Source: Artemisia argyi
Lineage: Eukaryota > Streptophyta > Magnoliopsida > Asterales > Asteraceae
DNA length: 64,000 nucleotides
NCBI GenBank assembly: GCA_030686995.1
Contig: CM060708.1
Coordinates: 104,447,350-104,511,349, forward strand
Direction of reading: 5' to 3'
The notes beneath the pieces were generated by a model. It was not told where the DNA came from. It saw nothing but the letters and a program-made list of their open reading frames with translations, and did no database searches. This document shows, in pieces, positions 23,762 to 35,757 of this stretch (positions within the stretch are counted from its first letter, which is position 1; the number at the start of each line of letters is the position of its first letter). Made by a program: the position numbers and the translations under genes.

Positions 23762-24601
23762 CCTGTTTTGTTTATAAAGAAAGCTAAGTAAAGCATTTTT
23801 TGCTTAGAGAGGCCTTTAGCTTTGGTTCTTGTGAGCACTCCTGAAGTGGAAGGTCCAATAATCTTACTAGCAGGATTATCTTTATGAACTCTTAATGTAG
23901 GAGTTGGTAGAACTTCAAGATTATCTTCCAAATTTGTGAAATTAGGATCTTCATTGGAATCTGAGAAAATGCCTTCATTATTCAACTCATCATCAGTATC
24001 TTCTAAGGCAGGCATGTTTGGATCATTCAAATCATTCAGAATTGATCCAATTTGATGTATCTAAAACATTTGAAGTACTCTTAACAGGTTCAGCAGTACT
24101 TTGATGCAAAGTACTTTCAAGGTTATCTGTGACTTTAGCCTTCTTCTTTTCTGCTTCATAAGCTCTCCTTTGATCATCTTCATAAGATTTTGCAATGGTT
24201 TCTTGATAAAGCCTCCTATTAAGTTCATCTTGGATAGCTTGGTCTTCATCAGATACTGTGGAGTTTGGTTGAACAGTACTTTGTGGTTCAACAGTACCTT
24301 GAGGTTCAAAAGTACTTTTCTTCTTTTCAATGGGTTCTTCATCAGGAACATCTTCAGATCTAACATTGGCTCCATGAACAATGTACTGTAATTCTTCTTC
24401 ATTGTGGACAACTTGATTTTCTTCTCTGACAGGCACATAGTTCATAGAAGAAGCCAAGATATCAAGATCAAACATCCAATCAGGACCTTTACCTTTTTTA
24501 TTTTCTTGATCTTCAAGAAACTCAACATGAAGACATTCTTGAACCTTTTTGGTAATCTTGTTGTAAACTCTAAATCCTTTGCTATTGGTACAGTAACCCA
24601 A
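23758..24601 (-). pseudogene. Copia integrase-RT linker with repeat-derived peptides
   Basis: Two frames (24601-24032 and 24030-23758) cover the end of integrase (KGFRVYNKITKKVQECLHV, GPDWMFDLD) and the acidic linker before RT. Several AGTACT motifs are translated here as Ser-Thr or Gln-Ser-Thr (24074, 24095, 24110, 24275, 24311), giving a low-complexity EPQSTV-type tract. Confidence 0.7.
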
Positions 24602-25117
24602 TAGATATCCTTCATCTGACTTCCATCAAATTTTCCCAGAGAATCAACAGTATTTAGAATAGTCAGAGGATAGCCAAAAGGTTTCATAAATTTGATGTTT
24701 GGTTTATTTCCCATAAGTAACTCATAAGGTGTCTTCATATGAGGTTTAGTAACAGATACTCTATTTAACACATAGCAGGCAACACTTATAGCTTCAGCCC
24801 AAAACTGAATAGGTAATTGAGAATCTGCAAGCATTGTTCTAGCTGCTTCTATCAATGTTCTATTCTTCCTTTCTGCAACTCCATTCTACTGTGGAGTTCT
24901 AGCAATGCTAAATTCCCTCTTTATTCCTTTCTTGGCACAAAACTCATCCATAAGCTGATTATTGAATTCAGTCCCAGTATCACATCTAATATATCTAACT
25001 TTGAGTCTCAACTGATTTTCAAGGGCTATTATAAGATCATGAATAGCATCAAAGGTTTTGGTTGTACAATATTTTGCACTACCAGGCCTTCGATGGTGAT
25101 CAAAGGAAAATGAGGAG
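24442..25117 (-). pseudogene. Copia integrase, partial
   Basis: Minus-strand frames give the core with RCDTGTEFNN (second catalytic Asp), ARTPQ followed by a stop where NG-type text is expected, and the downstream MIEAARTML (catalytic Glu region is just before). A stop at about 24886 and a frame change near 24600 break it. The N-terminal zinc-binding part and first catalytic Asp are missing because the element is cut at 25117. Confidence 0.75.
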
Positions 25118-25696
25118 TGTTGTGATTGCGCCAAGCTTGGATATAACCTGAAATAAGAAATACTAAAACACTACGTTAAGTGATTGCGCAGGGGTTGGAC
25201 CCTGCAAACCACCTCCGGCGTGTGAATGAGTGATTGGTTTGAGAGTTTAAGTATATGCGTAGTAAAGTAAGGTGAGATAGATTGCATACCAGATTTGTCA
25301 TCGTCCAGGACTATTTATAGGTGAAGAAAACGGTCTTGGAGAATGGTCACATGTTTGAGAGAGATCATGGGGGCGTCCCATGATTTGTGGTAACCGCTAG
25401 GGGTTAGTGTCCCACTCCTCCGGGTTTAGCGGGGATGCTAAAGAGGAAGAGGCGACGTAGGTAAGACTTGGTCTCCCCAATATTGGACTTGGCATTGTTC
25501 TGTCCATAAAACTTATCGAGATATACCCCGAAGGGCTTAATCCTTCGATTGGCGAATTCCCACTTGGTAACTAGATCATTGATGATTAGTTTTACGCCAA
25601 AGAAAGTTTTAGGAGGCTAGACAGAGCCTTCAATTATGTAGGTTACGATTACACTCGAAGGGGTGTCCTTCGAGCTGATCGGAGGGTACATCATCA
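25118..25696 (-). repeat. 3' LTR of a Tat-like Ty3/gypsy element
   Basis: On the minus strand a purine tract (AACTGGGGGGCT, 25697-25710) is followed by TGATGATGTACCC, a TATA box CCTATAAATAG (about 25312-25322) and a terminus ending CAATCACAACA or CAATCA (25118 or 25123). It abuts the truncated Copia integrase. Start and end of the LTR are inferred from TG...CA, the purine tract and the junction. Confidence 0.6.
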
Positions 25697-26065
25697 AGCC
25701 CCCCAGTTAAAAGTCAGATATGCACACAAGAATATGTGGCTTACAACTCTATCGTAATTTAATGTTTTTACCATATTCTCTAAAATGGATAAGCAAATAT
25801 TTGAAATACAAAGATGCATTAAATGCGCGTGCATATAACGTATATGTTGAATCAGAAAAATATAACGGCAGAATTATCGGTAAACTCAACCATCTTTCAA
25901 AATTTAAAGTTTTGAGTATATGGAATTATGTGCTATATAAATATCAGTATACCCCAAATTCTGAATCATAACTCTTTCCTCTGCAACTACCACAAAGCCG
26001 TGATCTGCAGCAATCAAAAGGTAGACTCTTACCCCATTTTAAAATTAGTTACTTTAGGTATAGCC

Positions 26066-26698
26066 ATGAGCATGGATGCTAAACGCATTATAAGACAAGA
26101 AAAATGTACTCTTTCCAAGGAAGCCCTAGCCCTTTTTCTAGATGATTACCCAATACCTAAACAACATAAAGTTATTCTCCCAAAAAGTAATCAAAGCATT
26201 TATGATGCCCCAAAAGGGTATGTGGGTTTGTATACTCATGCATTTACCCGCTCAAATATAAGAATACCTCTGCACCCATTGATTCTAGAGTTGCTACAAT
26301 ATTATTAGGTGCACATTTCGAGGTTTAATCCATTTGGATTAGCCAAACTTACTACCTACATAGTAATGTGTAAGGCATATGGGTATGAGCCTACACTAAA
26401 TGTGCTTCGAGGCTTCTTTAACCTGTGTCCCGGGGGAGATTGGTTGATATTGTCAAAGAGGAACGATGAAAACGTACCCGTGCTAATCACGAAGCCATTC
26501 ACAAATATAACAAACTGGAAAGGGAAATTCTTTTATATACAAGATACAATCGTACCTCCAGGGTATCCAAAACTCTTGAATGAAGCATTCCATTTCGACC
26601 GTAAGAAATTCAATGATCAACTTCCCCTCAATGTTCAGGATGAACCACTTTATCAACGTCTTGCCAGACATCCTATTGACGTGCAAACTTTTCCAGAA
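26066..26698 (+). pseudogene. antisense ORF with gypsy-type transposon domain (partial)
   Basis: Plus-strand text starting MSMDAKRIIRQEKC contains IPLHPLILELLQYY, a TAG at 26306, then VHISRFNPFGLAKLTTYIVMC and a Trp-rich segment (GDWLILSKR, NITNWKGKFFY). This matches the plant putative gypsy-type transposon domain (Pfam Transposase_28 style). It lies opposite to the LTR at 25118-25696. That is the arrangement of the antisense ORF known between integrase and 3' LTR of Tat-lineage elements. One in-frame stop; the 3' part is lost in the N gap. Confidence 0.6.
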
Positions 26699-27198
26699 NN
26701 NNNNNNNNNNNNNNNNNNNNNNNNNNNNNNNNNNNNNNNNNNNNNNNNNNNNNNNNNNNNNNNNNNNNNNNNNNNNNNNNNNNNNNNNNNNNNNNNNNNN
26801 NNNNNNNNNNNNNNNNNNNNNNNNNNNNNNNNNNNNNNNNNNNNNNNNNNNNNNNNNNNNNNNNNNNNNNNNNNNNNNNNNNNNNNNNNNNNNNNNNNNN
26901 NNNNNNNNNNNNNNNNNNNNNNNNNNNNNNNNNNNNNNNNNNNNNNNNNNNNNNNNNNNNNNNNNNNNNNNNNNNNNNNNNNNNNNNNNNNNNNNNNNNN
27001 NNNNNNNNNNNNNNNNNNNNNNNNNNNNNNNNNNNNNNNNNNNNNNNNNNNNNNNNNNNNNNNNNNNNNNNNNNNNNNNNNNNNNNNNNNNNNNNNNNNN
27101 NNNNNNNNNNNNNNNNNNNNNNNNNNNNNNNNNNNNNNNNNNNNNNNNNNNNNNNNNNNNNNNNNNNNNNNNNNNNNNNNNNNNNNNNNNNNNNNNNN
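26699..27198. other. assembly gap of 500 N
   Basis: Exactly 500 Ns, the conventional size for a scaffold gap of unknown length. Any ORF crossing it is not real. Confidence 0.99.
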
Positions 27199-28082
27199 AA
27201 CTGAAACCACATTAGATTTACTTTTCAGCCTTAATACAAATTCATCTAAAAGCAACCCTTGAATAAGTAGTCGTACTGAACTTTCTCATGCTAAACCAAA
27301 TCATATCGTCATTAGTATTACCATATTTTATCATTACATTTGGCCTTTAAAGTAAGTGCAGCTGCGCATTTTAACATAACATATATACATGCCAAATACG
27401 GGAACTCGTTTCTTGTATGGAGATTAATTTTTTTCAAACAAGTTTGGTCGTATGTTCAGTAAATAAAATCTATGAGGCTAATTCTAATGGGCGTTGCCAG
27501 CTGACCACAACCACTGACACGTCTCCCCCATTAGCTCGGACCTTTGCAACGCATCGCCAGACGATTTTTTGAAAGTTTCGGTTGCTTGGCTGACCGAAAC
27601 AATTGCACTATCTCCTCTTTATTTTTTAACCGTTTGGCTATTTAAAACAATAAATAAATAAAAATACTTAAAAATAAATAAATAAATAAAAATACCCCAC
27701 TTGTCTCTATAAAACCCAACTTTATATTTACTACATATAATGGAGAAATGGTCAAAGTGGAAATGTGGAAAATGTAACTTTTGGTCAATCCCGATTTTAC
27801 CCTTGTGTGTTGCCTTGTGAATTAATGTGAACCGAGTGTGTTGCCTGGTCAATGAATACCTATTTTTTCCCCCTCATTTCTCTCAATCTCTCTCACACAT
27901 GGAGCACTCCACCACTGCACCACTCCACCGATGGAGCACTCCACCACCGCACCACTTCACCGCCGGACCACTCCACCACCAAAACTCACATCTCTACATA
28001 AAGCAACATCACCGAACCACAACAACGTTAGGGTTTTTCAAGTTTAAGGTATTTTTTAAGTTTTATGATAGATTTATGTATA
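27199..28082 (+). other. non-coding region with possible promoter and leader
   Basis: No supported gene. Contains an (AAAT)n tract (27643-27703), a TATA-like TATAAAACCC (about 27706-27715) and a C-rich leader-like stretch (27900-28040). The leader has a short repeat based on GGAGCACTCCACCAC/ACCACTCCACC and a possible donor AAGGTATTT at 28047. This could be the 5' end of a gene whose body is lost. Confidence 0.35.
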
Positions 28083-28339
28083 TTAATTAAGGACAAAATT
28101 ACACGGATGGTCCCTGTGGTTTACACGGATTGCAAGTTTAGTCCCTAAGTCAAAATAAGTACACCAGACATCCCTAATTTTGAAACCTGTCACCCTTTTA
28201 GTCCTTAATTTGGATGGGTCGTTAGTTTATCTGTTAAGTTATTTGCACCGTTAGTCCTTCATTAATATTTTTTGCACCGTTAGTCCTCATTTTCTAAAAA
28301 AGTCCTCATTTTTTGCACCGTTAATCCCTCCATTAATAT

Positions 28340-28660
28340 TTTGCACCGTTATCAATCTTTTTACGTTTTTGTCAATTTTTTAACGTTCTCGTCTGTTTTT
28401 TTAACGTTTTCGTTCATTTTTTTACGCTTTTGTCAATCTTTTTACATTTTCGTTCATTTTTTACGTTCTCGTCCGTTTTTTTAACATTTTCGTCCATTTT
28501 TTTTTACGTTTTTGTCCGCTTTTTTACGTATTAGTTTGTTTTCTTATATTTTATCCGTTTTATTATGTTTTCGTCCGTTTTGTTACGTTTTATCTATTTT
28601 CTTATATTTTTATCTGTTTTCGCCTTTTTTTTACGTTTTCACTCATTTTTTTGTGATTAG
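28340..28660 (+). repeat. tandem array in the left arm of the foldback element
   Basis: About fifteen degenerate copies of TTTTTACGTTTTCGTCCA. The complementary array is at 29110-29430. Confidence 0.85.
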
Positions 28661-29109
28661 GTAAGTACACTAAAAGAAAATTTGACATTTGAGAAAAATG
28701 TTTCTGCGTCAATTTTAAATCACGATTTTGACCCATTTCTGCTCTAAATCATCAAAAGTGTAAAACAAGAAAGTTGTTTGGAATAATGTTTTAAATCAAG
28801 AATCGCGAGATTTTAACCAGAAAATGCAAAACAAGGGCTGTCTACTACCAAAACTTAAGCCATTTTTTTTTACCAAATTCATAACTTATAAACTTATAAA
28901 CTCTTGTAAATTTTTGTAGTAAACAGCCCTTGTTTTGCATTTTTCAGGTTAAAATCTCATGAGTCTTGATGTAAAACATCATTTCGAACAACTTTCGTGT
29001 TTTACACTTTTGATGATTCAGAGCAGAAAGGGGACAAAATCGTGATTTATAATCGATACAGAAATATTTTTATCAAATGTCAAGTTTTCTTTTAGTATAT
29101 TTACCTATT

Positions 29110-29430
29110 CACAAAAAAAAACGAGCGAAAACGTAAAAAAATGGACGAAAACGTTTAAAAACATAAGAAAACAGACGAAAACATAAAAAACGGACGAGAA
29201 AGTAAAAAATGGATGAAAACGTTACAAAACGGAAGAGAACGTAAAAAATGGACGAAAATGTAAAAACATTGTCAAAAACGTAAAAAAATGAACGAAAACG
29301 TTAAAAGAACGGACGAGAACGTAAGAAAATGGACGAAAACATAAAAAGATTGACAAAACGTAAAAAAAATGGACGAAAACGTTAAAAAAATGGACGAGAA
29401 CCTTAAAAAATGGACAAAAACGTAAAAAGA
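29110..29430 (-). repeat. tandem array in the right arm of the foldback element
   Basis: Inverted counterpart of 28340-28660, units like TGGACGAAAACGTAAAAA. Confidence 0.85.
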
Positions 29431-29703
29431 TTGATAACGGTGCAAAATATTAATGGAGGCACTAACGGTGCAAAAAATGAGGACTTTTTTAGAAAATGAG
29501 GACTAACGGTGCAAAAAATATTAACGAAGGACTAACGGTGCAAATAACTTAACAGATAAACTAACGGCCCATCCAAATTAGGGACTAAAAGGGTGACAGG
29601 TTTCAAAATTAGGGATGTCTGGTGTACTTATTTTGACTTAGGGACTAAACTTGCAATCCGTGTAAACCACAGGGACCATCCGTGTAATTTTGTCTTAATT
29701 AAG

Positions 29704-31627
<1,924 letters not shown>

Positions 31628-31652
31628 AGAGCCAGAATGTTTCCCTAAAGTG

Positions 31653-31708
31653 CTACCTCATTGCCCAGTAATTCATTATGCCACCTCATTGCCCAGTAAT
31701 TCATTATC
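31653..31708 (+). repeat. two-copy 28-bp tandem repeat
   Basis: ACCTCATTGCCCAGTAATTC repeated with a 28-bp period. The flanking DNA also repeats GCCATGT/GCCACAT words up to the element at 31850. Confidence 0.8.
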
Positions 31709-31849
31709 AGCCATGTCATCACATTGTCGCCATGTAAGCAATTTTTTAAATTTATTTTCCATGTCATCATTAAATAAATCCGTATTTATCCGGATTATGC
31801 CTGAAACGCCACATAAACGCCATGTGGACGCCATCTAAGCAACATGCCA

Positions 31850-33271
31850 TGATGAGGCGAAAAATGAACCATTATTAGGGGGTCATTTAAGCCCGAAATT
31901 GAATTTATTTGATCAAATATTACCCTAAATCGTTCCTTTTGTGATTTTAGGTACTTTGGGAGTGAAATCTGGAAAAGGAAGCAATTCAGACGTTTTTGGA
32001 GCATAAAAGTGAAGAAAACGCCAAAGACTTAATTTTCCATGCTGGGAACAGTGTATGACGGCGTCAAGAGGAATTGCAGGACGGCGTCAAGAGTTAATTT
32101 AGTGACGACCCAGTACAAACCTGACGGCGCCACAACAAGGGCGTCAAGAGTTAAAATCATGACGGCCTGCATAAGGTGTACACATGACGGCGTCAGACCC
32201 AGATCTAGGTAGTCCGAGGAATTATTTGGCGGCGAGATGACGGCGTCAGACATTTGTTCTTGACGCCGTCACCTCCTAAACTCTATATATAGTTTTCTAT
32301 TTTTCATTCATTAGGGAGGAACTTGTGTGGAGAAACCCTAGGGCCGAACTTTGTAAACCATAGCTCGTATTTTACAGTATATTCAAGGGTTTTCACCCCT
32401 TGAATCCTTTCATGTGCTATTGAGATAAGTCTTCTCTTAATTCAATCAATATGTCTATGTGTTGGTTGTCTATATCTTGTGCTTGTCTTGATTTCAACAT
32501 GCTAGGCTAGATTTATCTTGTGTTTGCTTTAGATCTAATGAAACCTAGATATTAATTATGTGTTGATTACTTGTTTATGGTTGTATTGGATGAATGATTT
32601 CAATGTTAGGCTTAAGAAAACTGGCAGATCTCCATTGTGTAACATGCTTGAACGTCTTAGGAAACATGAACCGATGTGTAGTAGGTTTTATTGGTTGTAT
32701 TTAATGCATGAGTAAATTCTAATGATCCCATGTTAGGAGCTTTTTAGCCGGCTCGACATAGGAGTGAAGTAGGCACTCATAGGATTGGGGAAGTAAGTAC
32801 GCTACCCCATGAATGGTATTAAGGAGTACAATCCGTCATCCACGCAACTATAACAAGTAATTAACGTGTAAAAGATATCTAGGGAGTAGTGAAATCTAAG
32901 TAAACACATTTCTCCCATATATTGCTCACAACCTTAGTTTAATTTAGTTTATTTTCATTTCTAGTATTTTATTTTGATTGCATCTTAGTATTGGGTTAGT
33001 TGACTAGCAACTAATTCCGCCCAAATCCTTCAAACTTGAGATTTTTACTTGCTTTCCTAAAAATATAAAAATACAAAAAGAATCATCCCTCATCTCTAGA
33101 CCTAGTCTTTAGGTTTTCTAATCCTAGCGACACTATTCCTAGCTGAACGATCAATCCCCCGGTACTTGTCATTATACTATACTACATCGATCAGGTACAC
33201 TGCCTGGTGGGGGTTGTAAGCTTCTTGAGATCCCTCGAGAGGTAAAGCCTGGTGCAATCCCTACGCTACCA
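31850..33271 (+). repeat. left LTR of the Athila-type element
   Basis: 1422 bp, paired with 38469-39863. U3 contains a cluster of TGACG motifs, a TATA box at 32283-32292 and a leader starting near 32310. Confidence 0.94.
32056..32292 (+). promoter_or_regulatory. TGACG-motif cluster and TATA box of the LTR promoter
   Basis: TGACGGCGTCA or close variants at 32056, 32080 (GACGGCGTCA), 32122, 32185, 32238 and 32261 (inverted), with extra TGACG at 32103 and 32159. They end about 12 bp before CTATATATAG. TGACG is the core bound by TGA-class bZIP factors in as-1-type elements. Repeated spacing suggests an enhancer array; activity is inferred. Confidence 0.6.
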
Positions 33272-33277
33272 AGTTTT

Positions 33278-33297
33278 TGGCGCCGCAGCCCGGGGAA
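33278..33297 (+). promoter_or_regulatory. primer binding site (tRNA-Asp type)
   Basis: TGGCGCCGCAGCCCGGGGAA begins six bases after the LTR end. It corresponds to the tRNA-Asp-type site TGGCGCC...CGGGGA of Athila/Tat elements with two differences. Confidence 0.75.
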
Positions 33298-33441
33298 TGT
33301 TTATTGTCTAGGTTAGAATCTCTTTTTATTAGGTCTACTTGCTAGATTCCTTTCTAGTAAGATTTTATTTTTATTTTTAGGTTCTCTTTAGTCTATCTTA
33401 TTCTTCGTGTTTTTGTTCATAACTCATCACCACCCGACATC

Positions 33442-34839
33442 ATGGACGATGGGAACATCTTTGAACCCGTTATTCCACCACAACAAAATCTACCACTAGA
33501 ACCTCTTAGGCCCCGAACCTTAGGAGAGTATTCCCGACCTAGCCTCCAAGGCTACCGAAACACCATTGAGCTCACTGGAGCCAATGTGACCTCCTTGCGA
33601 TACGACACCATCCGGTTGGTGCAAAGCGGATGTGCATTCCATGGACTTCGTTCCGAAGATCCAAACCAACATCTCAAGGACTTCCTTAAAATCGTAGACT
33701 CCATAGACCTAGATGTTGCAACTAGAGAGACAACCCGATTACGCCTATTCCAATTCTCTCTACGTGATCAAGCTAGTCAATGGCTTGAACGTTTACCCGC
33801 GGAATCCATCACCACATGGGATGATCTCACCACTCGTTTCCTTGCTCAATTTTTCCCACCGGGGAGAACTACTAAGCTTAGAAATGACATCTTGATGTTC
33901 CAACAACGTCAAAATGAAACTCTTTATGAAGCATGGACTCGATTCAAGGACTTACTCCAAAAAGTCCCTTATCATGGCATAGATCTTTGGCTCCAAGTCC
34001 AAATCTTCTATGACCATATCGATCTCTCCACAAGGCGAGCCATTGACCAATCGGCCGGTGGTAAGCTACGTGATCTAAGTGCGGAACAATCATGGGAACT
34101 CATAGAAGATCTTGCTCTCTATGACAACGAAAGTTGGAATGATCCCCGTGATTTGAACAAAACGATCAAGGCAATATCCTTGCCTTCGAACAACTCTAGC
34201 ACTCCCGACCGTAGGTTCATGGAACTTGAGGACCAAGTCAAGTTTCTCATGAAATCTTACGAAGCTCCTAAGCCTTCAAGCCAAGTGAACAAAATCACTT
34301 CTTCATGCGAATTATGTAGTGGTCCCCATGACACTCGTGATTATGTGGAACTCCCCGGAACAGCTTTTGCGGACTACGCATCCTCGCGTACCGACGAAGC
34401 GGGAGATAAGTGGTACACTTTCAAACCCGAGCCAAACCCTTACGGTGATTCCTACAACCCCTCTTGGAAAAATCACCCAAACCTTAGGTGGAAACAAAAT
34501 CAAGCCAATTCTTCTAATCCGCCTAATCGTTACCAACCAAACGGTCCACCCTCCAACCGTACTTTCAACAACAATCCTTCTAACAACTATGGTAGTACCA
34601 ACAATCTTGAAGGATTGATGTCTAAGTTCATGGCATCTCAAGAAGCTCGCATATCTAAGTTTGAAGCCGATTTCAAACAAGAGCAAAGCGAGATGACCAC
34701 CAAAATTGACACATTGTTGAAAGTTCTCAATGACCGAGAAATAGGAGCACTCCCAAGCGACACGGTCAAGAATCTGAAACTAAACGTTAATTCCATATCA
34801 TCAGTTTCGTCACCCACTTCTCGTCCGCAATACTACTAG
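33442..34839 (+). CDS. gag protein of the Athila-type element
   Basis: 465 codons, open throughout. Residues about 80-190 match the retrotransposon gag domain (LRLFQFSLRDQASQWLERLP, FLAQFFPPGRTTKLR, ETLYEAWTRFKDLL). A degenerate knuckle CELCSGPHDTRDY occurs near residue 290, lacking the second canonical Cys. The C-terminal part is Asn/Pro/Ser-rich with a helical segment (LMSKFMASQEARISKFEADF). It assembles virus-like particles in the cytoplasm. It ends at TAG 34837-34839; the same frame stays open beyond it into protease. Confidence 0.88.
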   Translation: MDDGNIFEPVIPPQQNLPLEPLRPRTLGEYSRPSLQGYRNTIELTGANVTSLRYDTIRLVQSGCAFHGLRSEDPNQHLKDFLKIVDSIDLDVATRETTRLRLFQFSLRDQASQWLERLPAESITTWDDLTTRFLAQFFPPGRTTKLRNDILMFQQRQNETLYEAWTRFKDLLQKVPYHGIDLWLQVQIFYDHIDLSTRRAIDQSAGGKLRDLSAEQSWELIEDLALYDNESWNDPRDLNKTIKAISLPSNNSSTPDRRFMELEDQVKFLMKSYEAPKPSSQVNKITSSCELCSGPHDTRDYVELPGTAFADYASSRTDEAGDKWYTFKPEPNPYGDSYNPSWKNHPNLRWKQNQANSSNPPNRYQPNGPPSNRTFNNNPSNNYGSTNNLEGLMSKFMASQEARISKFEADFKQEQSEMTTKIDTLLKVLNDREIGALPSDTVKNLKLNVNSISSVSSPTSRPQYY

Positions 34840-34848
34840 GTTAAATCT

Positions 34849-35757
34849 ATGAGCACGTGTTTCAAACAAAACCAAATTCTTCAAAAGGACCAATCAAGTA
34901 AAACACCCGATATAAAACCGGTCAAAAGCATAGTTGAAACACCTCCTACGCAAGACCTTGACGATGAATTCAAGGAGCTTCGCCTTGAACGCCCCGTCAT
35001 TGATGTCTTAGCCCGTGCTCCCTACTATAGTGCCCTCCTAGAAAAATATGAGAAGTTTAAACTAGGTAAAAATGGGACCGACTTTGTTCAAAACAAGTTG
35101 CCTAAAAAGCTTGATGATCCGGGTATATTTGTTTTGCCTTGTAAGATAGGAAGATCCGAAGCTTTCGACACACTAGCCGATTTAGGGTCAAGCCTCAACT
35201 TGATTCCCTTATCCCTATTCACCACTCTTAAGCTAGGAAAGTTAGAGGAGACGGAGGTATTGATAGGTCTAGCGGATGGAAGTATTGCTCACCCGGTTAG
35301 AATGATTAAGGATGTAGTTGTTCACGTAGGAAAGTTAACTATCTTAGCGGATTTTCACATCCTAGACATGATTAGTGACACTACATGCCCATTGTTGGTA
35401 GGAAGAGGATTTTTAGCAACCGCTAGCGCCATGATAGATTGTAAGGAGTCTAAGATAGCGGTAGGTGAAGGCGACACTTGGTCGGTATACGATGTTAAGA
35501 AGCATAGTTATGATTGTGATGATGAACCGCCACCACATTGGGTAGAGATTAATAGGAGACCGTCTAGAAATGGACCTTGGATAGAAAGGAACTTTATAGG
35601 GCCTCAACGCCCATTCTATCTAGAAAAAGATTTCATTGAAAAGACACATTCGGTGGAACAACTCATAGCTAGAGATGAAGAGCTAGATCCTTTTGAGGAC
35701 CCCTTAGTCTTTAGGAAGATGATTGAGTTCTTAAGCGTAATGCCTATTAATATATAG
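34849..35757 (+). CDS. aspartic protease region of the Athila-type element
   Basis: 302 codons in the same frame as gag, separated by one TAG. Residues about 30-85 hold the conserved pre-protease segment (DVLARAPYYSALLEKYEKF). The retropepsin-like domain is at about 90-200 with LADLGSSLNLIP, where the canonical Asp-Ser/Thr-Gly is Asp-Leu-Gly as in many Athila elements. CPLLVGRGFLATA ends the fold. A Trp-rich tail follows (PPPHWVEINRRPSRNGPW). No RT follows. Whether it is made by readthrough of the TAG or by reinitiation at 34849 is unknown. Confidence 0.8.
   Translation: MSTCFKQNQILQKDQSSKTPDIKPVKSIVETPPTQDLDDEFKELRLERPVIDVLARAPYYSALLEKYEKFKLGKNGTDFVQNKLPKKLDDPGIFVLPCKIGRSEAFDTLADLGSSLNLIPLSLFTTLKLGKLEETEVLIGLADGSIAHPVRMIKDVVVHVGKLTILADFHILDMISDTTCPLLVGRGFLATASAMIDCKESKIAVGEGDTWSVYDVKKHSYDCDDEPPPHWVEINRRPSRNGPWIERNFIGPQRPFYLEKDFIEKTHSVEQLIARDEELDPFEDPLVFRKMIEFLSVMPINI

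Larger units (their letters stand above)
18741..25117 (-). mobile_element. 5'-truncated Copia LTR retrotransposon with extra ORF
   Basis: Minus-strand order: integrase (25117-24442), linker, RT and RNase H (23761-22350), spacer, extra ORF (21944-20110), non-coding region, polypurine tract, 3' LTR (19185-18741). Gag, protease and the 5' LTR are missing because a Tat-type LTR abuts at 25118. The element lies inside the badnavirus segment on its left side. The extra ORF after pol is of a type I associate with composite-family Sirevirus-like elements. AGTACT motifs are spread across it. Confidence 0.85.
28092..29694. mobile_element. 1.6-kb foldback element, Mutator-like
   Basis: The whole segment is an inverted repeat: the left arm starts GACAAAATTACACGGATGG and the right arm ends with its exact complement. 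The arms match almost base for base for about the first 110 bp and remain clearly complementary to a centre near 28880. The 9-bp direct duplication TTAATTAAG flanks it (28083-28091 and 29695-29703), the hallmark of Mutator superfamily insertion. It has no coding capacity and therefore needs transposase in trans. Each arm holds a tandem array of an approximately 18-bp unit with TTTTACGTTTTCGTC. Confidence 0.85.

Noticed and set aside
26309..27262. 317-residue ORF crossing the gap
   Set aside because: Most of it is translated Ns. Only the part before 26699 is real, and it is described as part of the antisense ORF.
28092..29694. Palindrome as an assembly artefact
   Set aside because: The arms differ by scattered substitutions and the element has a clean 9-bp target duplication, so a false inverted join is unlikely.
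34312..34686. ORFs overlapping gag on both strands (34312-34686, 34319-34618, 33713-33895)
   Set aside because: Shadows of the gag frame, which has clear domain text.
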